A DNA stretch of 64,000 nt from Succinivibrio dextrinosolvens. Its GTDB lineage: Bacteria > Pseudomonadota > Gammaproteobacteria > Enterobacterales > Succinivibrionaceae. The stretch spans positions 2,316,747-2,380,746 of the forward strand of contig NZ_CP047056.1 in assembly GCF_011065405.1 (NCBI RefSeq), in the 5' to 3' direction. This document shows positions 35,548 to 45,000 of the stretch, piece by piece; positions within the stretch are counted from its first letter, which is position 1, and every line of letters starts with the position of its first letter. The notes beneath the pieces were generated by a model. The model was not told where the DNA came from and made no database searches. It worked only from the letters and a program-made list of their open reading frames with translations. The position numbers were made by a program, and so were the translations under genes.

Positions 35548-36423
35548 ATGAAATTCACAAAAATGCAGGGCTGCGGTAATGACTATGTTTACATGGATAC
35601 CTTCAGTGAGGAAGTTAAAGACCGCAGTGCAATGGCAAAGTTACTATCAAACAGAAATTTTGGAATAGGTTCAGACGGACTTATCTTTATCAACCCTTCA
35701 GATAAAGCCGATTTTGAAATGGAAATGTACAACCTTGACGGATCAAGGGCACAGATGTGCGGAAACGGTATCCGCTGTGTGGGCAGATATGTATACGAAC
35801 ATGGTCTTACAGATAAGACAGACTTCACCGTTGATACTCTGGCGGGACTAAAACATCTGCATCTGAATTTAAAGAACGGAGAGGTTTCTCTGGTTAGTGT
35901 GGATATGGGAGGGGCTACCATTATTCCTGATGAGATACCTGTAAAACCAGATGAATTTGACGATTACAGGAATGGTGTCGGATCTTCGATTGAGGTTTTA
36001 GGAGAGAAATACAGCGTTACCCCTGTCAGCATGGGAAATCCTCACAGTGTCTGTTTTATTGCAGAGGATGTTGAGTCATTTGATCTTATGAGAATCGGAC
36101 CAGCCTTTGAAAAACATCCTGCCTTCCCTGAAAAAGTAAATGCCGAATTTGTAAACATTAAGGACAGAACTCATATCAAGGTTCGGGTCTGGGAGAGAGG
36201 TTCAGGAGAAACCTGCGCCTGTGGAACCGGAGCTTGTGCCTGTGTGGTTGCAGGTGTCCTGAACGGTCTTCTTGATAAAGAGGTCTTTGTGGAAATGAAA
36301 GGCGGTGTACTCAAGGTAACCTGGGATGAGGTGGAGAACAAAGTTACTCTGTCAGGACCTGCTGTAACCGTATTTGAAGGTGAAACCAGAAATATTCAGA
36401 TACCATATCAATTTGCGGAGTAA
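35548..36423 (+). CDS. dapF: Diaminopimelate epimerase with intact active site
   Basis: PLP-independent epimerase converting LL- to meso-diaminopimelate for lysine and peptidoglycan. Both catalytic cysteines are present: Cys71 in MCGNGIRC and Cys225 in TCACGTGACAC. The substrate-binding Asn in KMQGCGNDY and ERGSGET are conserved. The 291-residue sequence resembles DapF of anaerobic Firmicutes and Bacteroidetes more than the Gammaproteobacterial form (judged by eye). It overlaps nearly directly with dapL, 2 nt downstream, which makes its direct substrate. A second, degenerate DapF is at 60959. Confidence 0.95.
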   Translation: MKFTKMQGCGNDYVYMDTFSEEVKDRSAMAKLLSNRNFGIGSDGLIFINPSDKADFEMEMYNLDGSRAQMCGNGIRCVGRYVYEHGLTDKTDFTVDTLAGLKHLHLNLKNGEVSLVSVDMGGATIIPDEIPVKPDEFDDYRNGVGSSIEVLGEKYSVTPVSMGNPHSVCFIAEDVESFDLMRIGPAFEKHPAFPEKVNAEFVNIKDRTHIKVRVWERGSGETCACGTGACACVVAGVLNGLLDKEVFVEMKGGVLKVTWDEVENKVTLSGPAVTVFEGETRNIQIPYQFAE

Positions 36424-36425
36424 AA

Positions 36426-37646
36426 ATGTTAAAAGTAAATCAGAATTATTTAAAACTGCCTGGCTCATATCTCTTTTCCGATATTGCAAAAAAAGTGAAG
36501 AAATACAGGGAAGAGCATCAGGGGCAGGAGGTTATTTCTCTTGGTATCGGAGATGTTACCAGACCGCTTACACCAACTATCATCAAAGCTTTACACGATG
36601 CTGTGGATGATATGTCTGATATTGAGCGTTTTCACGGATATGGCCCTGACTTAGGTTATGCTTTCCTGCGAGAGAAGATTGCTGAATTTGATTTTAAAAG
36701 ACGCGGCTGTGATATCAGTGCAGAAGAGATCTTTGTGTCAGACGGAGCCAAGAGTGATTCTGGAAATATTCAGGAAATCTTTTCTGACAAATGTACTATT
36801 GCGGTAAGTGATCCTGTATATCCAGTGTATGTTGATTCAAATGTTATGGCAGGCAGAACCGGTACATATGATGCTCCAAGCTCCAGATGGTCAGATGTAG
36901 TCTATATGCCTTGCACCAAGGACAACGACTTTGTTCCAGACCTTCCATCTAAAACACCGGATATTATCTATATCTGCTCTCCAAATAATCCTACCGGCAA
37001 GGCTTTAACCAAAGCTCAGCTTCAGTCCTTTGTGGATTATGCTCTTAAAAACAGGGCGGTAATACTCTTTGATGCAGCCTATGAAGCCTACATCATCGAG
37101 GATGATGTTCCTCATTCAATCTATGAGTGTGAAGGCGCAAAAGACTGTGCCATAGAAATGCGATCATTCAGTAAGAATGCCGGTTTTACAGGTGTTCGTC
37201 TTGGTTATACCGTTGTTCCTAAGAATCTTGTAGATACTGAAGGCAAGTCACTGTACTCATTATGGGCCCGCCGTCATGGAACCAAGTTTAATGGAGCATC
37301 CTATATTCAGCAGAGAGCCGGCGAGGCTGTCTATACAGAAGCTGGTCAGAATGAAATCGCAGGGCTGGTATCCTACTATATGGAAAATGCCGGAACCATT
37401 CGTGATGGTCTAACTTCAGCCGGCTTTACCGTATACGGAGGTGTAAATGCACCCTACATCTGGGTAAAGACTCCTGAGACTATGACAAGCTGGCAGTTCT
37501 TTGATTATCTTTTAAACAATGCTCAGGTGGTTGGAACTCCTGGCAGCGGCTTTGGTCCAAGCGGAGAAGGCTATTTCAGACTGACAGCCTTTGGTTCCCA
37601 TAAAAATACCAGAAATGCCGTAGAGCGTATAGTATCTCTTGCCTAA
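36426..37646 (+). CDS. dapL: LL-diaminopimelate aminotransferase
   Basis: PLP enzyme that makes LL-DAP in one step from tetrahydrodipicolinate and glutamate, bypassing the succinylase steps (DapD, DapC, DapE). The start NQNYLKLPGSYLFSDIAKK is diagnostic of DapL, and the PLP-lysine loop is RSFSKNAGFTGVRLGYT. The 406 residues match the family's usual length. The pathway is common in plants, Chlamydiae, Clostridia and Bacteroidetes and is unusual in Gammaproteobacteria. The tight dapF-dapL pair suggests one transcript and joint transfer. Confidence 0.95.
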   Translation: MLKVNQNYLKLPGSYLFSDIAKKVKKYREEHQGQEVISLGIGDVTRPLTPTIIKALHDAVDDMSDIERFHGYGPDLGYAFLREKIAEFDFKRRGCDISAEEIFVSDGAKSDSGNIQEIFSDKCTIAVSDPVYPVYVDSNVMAGRTGTYDAPSSRWSDVVYMPCTKDNDFVPDLPSKTPDIIYICSPNNPTGKALTKAQLQSFVDYALKNRAVILFDAAYEAYIIEDDVPHSIYECEGAKDCAIEMRSFSKNAGFTGVRLGYTVVPKNLVDTEGKSLYSLWARRHGTKFNGASYIQQRAGEAVYTEAGQNEIAGLVSYYMENAGTIRDGLTSAGFTVYGGVNAPYIWVKTPETMTSWQFFDYLLNNAQVVGTPGSGFGPSGEGYFRLTAFGSHKNTRNAVERIVSLA

Positions 37647-37722
37647 AAAAGACCTCATAATCTATCGGCGGATAAGCATTTATTTTTTACCGCCGATCCC
37701 TATAAATATCAAGCATAGTTGC

Positions 37723-38470
37723 TTAAGCATTTACAGGCATCCTTGGAGTTTTAGATACAACTTCAATAATGTGTCTAATGCTTTTACCTCTCATGCGGTT
37801 AGTAAAACTAGGAGCGCTTTTGGTATACGTTTTGAACAGTTCAAGATGACGTTCAATGTATGACTTCAAGCGTTCTGCACTATCAAGTGCCAGCTCTATT
37901 ATGTCCATGAAATGGCACTTTATACGATTCACCAGTTTCTTTGGTGAAAAGGTTGTATCAGCAGCCTTTTGCAGCTGCTGACCAATAATCAGCTTGAGCA
38001 GATAAACAATCTGGCTCAGGTAAATTAGGGACTGCACAATACCTGATTTACGGGTATTACACTTTTTGAGTGAGCAGAATCCTTTAAGTATTCTGAAGGA
38101 GATTTCGACCTGCCATCTGGCTCGGTACAGCTCTCCTATCTGAATGGCATCAAGAGTATCCTTTGGGATATTTGTTGCGAAGTATACATGTTTATCCAAA
38201 GCTTCATTGTATACGGCAACAATTCTCTGTATAGTTTTGTAAATGGAGGTTGATTCTGAGTCGGGACATAAGATCCTTAAGGAGTCTACCAAAGGATGAG
38301 AACTGAGTTAAGCTATAAGTATCCATTAGGATGATTGTGCCGACATAGTTCTCTGGTTTATTGCCGTCGAAATTCACTCTCTTCTGGGTAGGGATTTTTT
38401 TATACGTGCAAAATCAAAATGGCTCATCCCTTATCTGATCAGGATTGAGCCTTATTTTTTTACCATGTTG
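37723..38470 (-). pseudogene. IS4-family transposase remnant
   Basis: The largest open piece (37723-38292) is the C-terminal part of an IS4-type DDE transposase and carries the Y-x2-R-x3-E-x6-K signature in LYRARWQVEISFRILK. Upstream on the same strand, in a different frame, lie KIPTQKRVNFDGN and then TIILMDTYSLTQFSSFG, more transposase sequence, so at least one frameshift has occurred; further upstream a stop also interrupts. The N-terminal half is missing. It separates dapL from the next gene and is not functional. Confidence 0.75.
38421..38462 (+). terminator. Plus-strand terminator-like hairpin
   Basis: GGCTCATCC and GGATTGAGCC form a stem with one bulged T, followed by TTATTTTTTT. It has the look of an intrinsic terminator and may be the terminator of the dapF-dapL transcript displaced by the IS4 insertion, or part of the transposase remnant. 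Confidence 0.5.
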
Positions 38471-38754
38471 TTGCAAAACATAGGTGTCAAGTGTTGAGTT
38501 TAGATTGAACTGTGATTGCACAACAGTACTGCCAGCAAATACTTAAACAGTATTCTCTCAAAGCGACACGTGGTGCATTACCAGCATTGTCTGAAGCTCA
38601 AAATACTCATATATAGCTTCAACGTCTGAATAAGAGCGAGCCACAAAAATTAAACCTGTAACGTAAAGTTAAACCTTATAGCTTGATCATTATTCACAAA
38701 ATTATCTATAATTGGGTGTATAGAATCACATAATTATATAAAAGGGAGTGAAAG
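38463..38754. other. Intergenic region upstream of the AAA_14 ATPase
   Basis: Mixed sequence with no clear gene. It includes the ribosome site GGGAGTG before 38755. No promoter is claimed. Confidence 0.4.
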
Positions 38755-40113
38755 ATGGAACGTCTGGCTATGCAGGATTTAATCAAATGGAAAGAATTTC
38801 CGTATCGCAAACCACTAATAGTCAAAGGCGTTCGTCAGGTGGGAAAGACCTGGCTTCTAAAAGAGTTTGGTAGAAAATTCTACTCCAATACAGCATATTT
38901 TAATTTCGATGAATACCCTGAATATAGAGAATTCTTTAGCCATACAAAAGACGTAAAACGAATCATTCCAAATCTGGCTATGGCCAGTGGTCAGGATATT
39001 CAGCCAGAAAGGACACTTCTTATTTTTGATGAAATACAGGATTGTCCGGAAGTAATTAATTCTCTGAAATATTTCTGCGAAAATGCTCCTGAATATCATG
39101 TTGCATGTGCAGGCTCTCTGCTGGGAATATCTCTTGCAAAACCATCCTCATTTCCTGTAGGTAAAGTAGATTTTCTGTCAGTTTATCCGTTGAATTTACA
39201 CGAATTTTTGATGGCAACGGGTAGTGATAACCTAGCAGCTTATCTCAAGGAGTTAGATGAAATTTCACCAATTCCTGAGGCTTTTTTCAATCCTTTAGCT
39301 GAAAAACTTAAGATGTTTTTTGTAACAGGAGGAATGCCAGAAGTAGTTAAACAGTGGATAGAGACACAATCTGTAGGTCAGATTCAGTCAACCCTAACTA
39401 ATATAATAAACTCGTATGAAAGAGACTTTCAAAAACATCCAGATATAACACAATTCCCTAAAATAACTAGAATATGGAACTCCGTTCCTTCACAGCTTGC
39501 CAGAGAAAATAAGAAATTTATGTACAAAACTGTCAAGGAAGGAGCACGTGCACGAGAATTTGAAGATGCACTGGAATGGCTGGTGAACGCTGCAGTTGTA
39601 TACAAAATATATAGAATCACAGCTCCAGGACTTCCCTTATCCGGATATGAGGATCAAAGCTCTTTTAAAATTTATTTATCAGACGTTGGCATTCTAAGAC
39701 GACTCGCAAAACTTGATCCATCTGCATTCCGCGAAGGAAACAGACTCTTTACAGAATTCAAAGGTGCACTAACAGAAAATTTTGTACTTCAGTCTCTAAT
39801 TCCGCAATTAGATGCTGCACCACATTACTGGTCAAGAATTAATCCCTCATATGAGGTAGATTTCGTAATTCAGAGAGAAAACGAAATTATTCCAGTAGAA
39901 GTAAAGTCTGATACAAATATCAGAAGTCGCAGTCTACAGAAATATACCGAAACATTTAAAGACCAGACAAAGCTCAGAGTTCGCTTTTCAATGAACAATC
40001 TAAAAATAGATGAAGATGTATTAAATATTCCTTTATTTATGGCTGATCAGGCATCTCGTTTAATTGGCATAGCACTTCACAAGCATAACAATTCAAATCA
40101 GGAATTATTGTGA
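38755..40113 (+). CDS. AAA_14 / DUF4143 ATPase
   Basis: A 452-residue ATP-binding protein with an N-terminal AAA_14 domain (Walker A VKGVRQVGKTWL near residue 26, Walker B LLIFDEIQDCPE near 88) and a C-terminal DUF4143 domain whose end reads YEVDFVIQRENEIIPVEVKS, a PD-(D/E)XK-like pattern. The family is widespread in gut bacteria, often in many copies, and of unknown role; toxin-antitoxin-like or mobile behaviour has been proposed. It stands alone. GGGAGTG precedes the start. All motifs are intact. Confidence 0.9.
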   Translation: MERLAMQDLIKWKEFPYRKPLIVKGVRQVGKTWLLKEFGRKFYSNTAYFNFDEYPEYREFFSHTKDVKRIIPNLAMASGQDIQPERTLLIFDEIQDCPEVINSLKYFCENAPEYHVACAGSLLGISLAKPSSFPVGKVDFLSVYPLNLHEFLMATGSDNLAAYLKELDEISPIPEAFFNPLAEKLKMFFVTGGMPEVVKQWIETQSVGQIQSTLTNIINSYERDFQKHPDITQFPKITRIWNSVPSQLARENKKFMYKTVKEGARAREFEDALEWLVNAAVVYKIYRITAPGLPLSGYEDQSSFKIYLSDVGILRRLAKLDPSAFREGNRLFTEFKGALTENFVLQSLIPQLDAAPHYWSRINPSYEVDFVIQRENEIIPVEVKSDTNIRSRSLQKYTETFKDQTKLRVRFSMNNLKIDEDVLNIPLFMADQASRLIGIALHKHNNSNQELL

Positions 40114-40604
40114 GCAAAAAATATTCCCTCAAAGAGAACCTGTAATAAAATCTCCAAGCTGATAGATCAAATGTTTTTTTTGCGCATAAAATTCAGTATT
40201 GTCTTTTAAAATGGAAAAAAACTGATCAATTCAAGTTACTATTCTTGTGAAGAATCTAAAACTCATAAGAAAGGTGTTCAGGCTTTTAAACTGTTATTTT
40301 GCGATTAAATTACTAATAGAGAATGGCATATAAAAGCTATCTGTAGCTTATTAAGCGATCGCTTAACCTCATTTTTCTGGTTCTATTGAATTCTTTGTCT
40401 TCCAGTAATGAATAACTGCTTAAAATGAACGTAACATACTGATAATAAAGATATTATTTAATAATGCACAATAATAGAACATTGTTGTGAATTATGTGTT
40501 AATATTGGTGCAAAACACTTATTTCTTTTGACTCTTAACAATACAAATTTCAAAATCACACTAACTAAACGTGTATTTGAATTTGATTTTATATGGAGTC
40601 AAAA
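40114..40604. promoter_or_regulatory. glnA upstream control region
   Basis: About 490 bases. It contains a perfect 16-bp palindrome (40351-40366) and TTGGTGCA at 40505-40512, identical to the half-site found in the asnB/dapF interval, with a TGCACA at 40465-40470. No sigma-54 core promoter is evident. GGAG 6 nt before the glnA ATG is the ribosome site. No gene is visible in the interval. Confidence 0.45.
40351..40366. repeat. Perfect 16-bp palindrome
   Basis: TTAAGCGATCGCTTAA is self-complementary throughout, centred on GCGATCGC. It lies about 240 bp upstream of glnA and could be an operator or a small hairpin; no partner is known. Confidence 0.4.
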
Positions 40605-42014
40605 ATGGATTTTAAAGCAGTACAGTCTCTTATTGATGAGCATGATGTTGAATTTGCAGATTTAAGATTTACTGATACTAAGGGTAAAGAGCAGCATATT
40701 ACTCTGCCTATTGACTGTATCAGTGAGAAGTTCTTTGTTCAGGGCAAGATGTTTGATGGTTCATCTATTGCCGGCTGGAGAGGTATCGATAAGTCAGACA
40801 TGATTCTGATGCCTGATATTGAAACTGTTCAGCTAGACCCTTTCTATGCAGATCCTACTCTGATTATCCGCTGCGATATTCTGGACACAGAAACCCTGAC
40901 CGGTTATGACCGTGATCCTCGTTCAGTTGCAAAGCGTGCCGAGACCTTCCTAAAGTCAACTGAAATCGGTGATGCCGCCTATTTTGGTCCAGAGCCAGAG
41001 TTCTTCCTGTTTGATGATGTCCGCTTTAAGTCAGATATTTCAGGGTCTTTCGTTGCAATTGATGATGTTGAGGCAGCCTGGAACAGTGCAACCGAATATG
41101 AAGGTGGTAACAAGGGCTATCGTCCGGCTGTAAAGGGCGGTTATTTCCCAGTTCCTCCTGTTGATTCTTCACAGGATATCCGTTCTGCAATGTGTAAGGT
41201 TATGAAACAGATGGGTCTGGTTTTAGAAGCTCATCATCATGAGGTGGCAACTGCAGGTCAGAATGAGATTGCAACTCAGTTCAACTCTCTAACCAAAAAG
41301 GCCGATGAAGTTCAGATCTACAAGTATGTAGTACAGAACGTTGCCTACAAGTATGGCAAGACCGCTACCTTCATGCCTAAGCCAATTTACGGCGACAACG
41401 GTTCAGGCATGCACTGCCATCAGTCAATCTTCAAGAACGGTGAGAACGTATTTGCCGGCAACCTGTACGGCGGTCTGTCTCAGACAGCTTTATGGTATAT
41501 CGGAGGTATCATCAGGCATGCTAAAGCTTTAAATGCCTTCACCAATCCTTCAACAAACTCCTACAAGAGACTTGTTCCTGGTTTTGAGGCTCCTCTAATG
41601 CTGGCTTACTCTGCAGCTAACCGTTCTGCTTCAATTCGTATTCCTTATTCAATCAATCCAAAGGCTGCTCATATTGAGGTTCGCTTCCCAGACTGCACCG
41701 CCAACCCATATTTGGCTTTCTCAGCAATGCTTATGGCCGGTATCGATGGTATCCGTAACAAGATCAACCCAGGTGAGGCTATTGATAAGAACCTGTATGA
41801 CCTGCCACCAGAGGAGGCTGCAAATATTCCTCAGGTATGTACCTCTCTTGAGGAGGCTTTGAATTCTCTGGCAGCTGATCATGACTTCTTAACCGAGGGC
41901 GGTGTCTTCACTCAGGATCTGATTGATTCCTACATTGAATTAAAGCGTGCGGAGGATACCAGAGTTCGTTCAACTCCACATCCAGCCGAGTTTGAGCTTT
42001 ACTACAGTCTGTAA
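40605..42014 (+). CDS. glnA: Glutamine synthetase, type I
   Basis: Dodecameric cytosolic enzyme that makes glutamine from glutamate, ammonia and ATP. The 469-residue length from the ATG at 40605 equals that of E. coli GlnA; the upstream ATG at 40593 overlaps the GGAG ribosome site. [18 protein letters not shown] and [11 protein letters not shown] are conserved, and [10 protein letters not shown] contains the tyrosine that is adenylylated in enteric bacteria, so GlnE control is expected. First gene of the glnA-gltB-gltD group. Confidence 0.97.
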   Translation: MDFKAVQSLIDEHDVEFADLRFTDTKGKEQHITLPIDCISEKFFVQGKMFDGSSIAGWRGIDKSDMILMPDIETVQLDPFYADPTLIIRCDILDTETLTGYDRDPRSVAKRAETFLKSTEIGDAAYFGPEPEFFLFDDVRFKSDISGSFVAIDDVEAAWNSATEYEGGNKGYRPAVKGGYFPVPPVDSSQDIRSAMCKVMKQMGLVLEAHHHEVATAGQNEIATQFNSLTKKADEVQIYKYVVQNVAYKYGKTATFMPKPIYGDNGSGMHCHQSIFKNGENVFAGNLYGGLSQTALWYIGGIIRHAKALNAFTNPSTNSYKRLVPGFEAPLMLAYSAANRSASIRIPYSINPKAAHIEVRFPDCTANPYLAFSAMLMAGIDGIRNKINPGEAIDKNLYDLPPEEAANIPQVCTSLEEALNSLAADHDFLTEGGVFTQDLIDSYIELKRAEDTRVRSTPHPAEFELYYSL

Positions 42015-42078
42015 GCTGTGGCATGTAACTAACTGATAACAATAATATTTTTTATGTATTACCCAAAATAGGTGACAA

Positions 42079-45000
42079 ATGGAAGCAAATCCAGGATTAT
42101 ACAGAAGTGAGTATGAACACGATGCCTGCGGTGTCGGCTTTATAGTCAACATCAAGGGGCAGAAATCTCATAGCATTGTAAGTCAGGGACTTGAGATTCT
42201 GAAAAACCTTACCCACAGAGGCGCAGTTGGAGCTGATCCTCTGCAGGGCGATGGTGCAGGCATTCTGATTCAGCTTCCAGACAAACTGTATCGTGATGAC
42301 ATGGCAAGCAGAGGTATTATTCTGCCTCCTTGCGGTGAGTATGGTGTGGGCATGGTATTCCTTCCTCAGGAGGAAGCTTCAAGACATGCCTGTGAAGAGG
42401 AAATTGAAAGAGCAATTCTGGCTGAAGGTCAGATTATCCTTGGCTGGAGAGATGTTCCTATCAGCAAGGATATACCGATGTCGCCTGTCGTAAGACAGAA
42501 AGAGCCGGTCATAAGACAGATCTTTGTAGGACATTCTCCTGACATTCTGGTAACCGATGCCTTAGAGCGAAAGCTTTATATCATCAGAAAGAGTTCTTCA
42601 ATTGCAATTGCCAATCTGAACCTGAAGCACTGTAAGGAGTTCTATATCTCCTCCTTCTCAGCCCGTACCATTGTATACAAGGGCCAGCTTCTGGCAAACC
42701 AGGTCGGAGTCTACTACAAAGACCTCTCTGACAGCCGCTGTGTAAGTGCTGTAGCCATGATTCATCAGCGCTTCTCAACCAATACCTTCCCACAGTGGGC
42801 ACTGGCACATCCATTCAGAATGATTGCGCACAACGGTGAAATCAACACCTTAAGAGGCAACTTCAACTGGATCAGAGCCCGTGAGAAGAATATATCGTCA
42901 CCTGTTTTCGGTAAGGATCTCGAAAAGCTCTGGCCTCTTATTTTCCAGGGACAGTCAGATTCAGCCTCCTTTGACAATGTCTTTGAACTTCTGACCATGT
43001 CAGGATATTCCCTGGCTCAGGCCGCTATGATGATGATTCCATCCGCCTGGGAGAAGGACCGACTGATGGATCGTAATCTCAAGGCCTTCTACGAATATTA
43101 TGCTGCCATGATGGAGCCATGGGATGGTCCTGCAGCAGTGGTGTTCACTGATGGTCGTCAGATTGGTGCAACTTTGGATCGCAACGGTTTAAGACCAGCC
43201 CGCTATATAGTAACCAAGGATGACATGGTTATTCTTGCCTCTGAAGAGGGAACGCTGCACATCGATGAGTCGAGGATCGCCAGCCGCCTGCGACTTGAAC
43301 CTGGCCGTATGCTCTTAATTGATATGGAGCAGGGAAGAATCATTGGCGATAATGAGATAAAGAATCTGATTGCGACTTCAAGACCATATCAGGAGTGGAC
43401 TGACAAGGTTAGAATCAGACTTACCGATATCAAGGAAAAGCCTGCTACCGAATCCTTTAAGCTAAACAGCAAAGATCTGATGCGTGTGTTTGGCTACACC
43501 CGCGAGGATGTGGAGAGACTTTTGAAGACCAAGGCAATTTCAGGTCAGGAACCTGTAGTTTCCATGGGTAATGATGCTCCTCTGGCAATCCTCTCATCAA
43601 AGCCAAGCTGTTTCTATGACTATTTCCGTCAGCTTTTTGCACAGGTGACAAACCCTGCAATTGATCCTATCCGTGAGGAGATGGTTACCTCTCTGGTATC
43701 CTTTATCGGTCCTCGTCCTGACCTTCTGAATATCATGGATAACAACCCTCCTGTTCGACTGAAGGTGGATCAGCCGATTTTAGACAGTCAGGAAATTGAG
43801 AAGATCAGAAATATCGGTCAGTTCACCGGTAACAAGTTCAGAAGTGTAGAGCTTGATATCACCTATCCGGTTTCATGGGGCAAAAACGGTATTGAAGCCA
43901 GACTGGCCTCCATTAGAGCTGCGGCTGTGGATGCGGTTAAGACCGGAAATAATATTCTGATTCTATCTGACAGAAAGGTAAGCCGTCAGCGTCTGGCCAT
44001 TCCTGCTCTGCTGGCTACCTCCGCTGTTCATCAGTGCCTGGTGGAAAAGGGCCTTAGAACCAGCACCGGTCTTGTAGTTGAAACCGGCTCAGCCAGAACC
44101 GTACATCATTTTGCTCTGTTAGGCGGCTACGGTGCCGAGGCTGTTCATCCATACGTGGCACTGAACGTGGTTGCCTCACTTGGTAAGGATGCAAAGCAGT
44201 CACAACAGTTCATTGAAAACTATATTCACGCTATTGATAAAGGACTGTACAAGACCATGTCCAAGATGGGTATATCCACCTATATGTCCTATATCGGAGC
44301 GCAGATCTTCGAAGCTGTGGGCCTGTCCTCAGAGTTTGTTGATAAATACTTTAAGAATACCCCAAGTCCTATTGAAGGTGTAAATCTGTTTGATATTGCT
44401 GATGAGGCAGTAAAAATTCATCAGAAAGCCTTTGAAAAGGACGCAATGCACGACGATTCTCTTGATCAGGGTGGAGAGCTTAACTGGAGATATGACGGTC
44501 AGGAGCATATGTGGACTCCTGAGGCTGTGGTTCATCTTCAGCGTTCTGTCCGTTCCGGAGATTATGAGGAATACAGAAAGTATGCTCAGATCATCAACGA
44601 TCAGAGCCGTCGTCTGATGACTCTGCGCGGTCTGTTTACCTTTAAGAAGACCAGACCTATAGATATCAGTGAGGTTGAAAGTGAGGAGAGCATTATCCAT
44701 CACTTTGCCTGTTCAGCCATGTCCATCGGAGCTATCTCTACTGAAGCTCACACTACAATGGCAATTGCCATGAACCGTCTGGGCGCCATGTCCAACAGCG
44801 GTGAAGGTGGTGAGGATCCTCGACGTGATACCGTGATTGAAAGTGATACCTCAACCAAAGCTATTTTAGGTGATGATATTGTTGTAGATATTCCTCTTCA
44901 CAAGGGGGATTCTCTGCGTTCAAAGACCCGTCAGGTGGCCTCAGGACGTTTTGGTGTAACCACAGATTATCTGTCAGGTGCAGATCTGATTCAGATTAAG

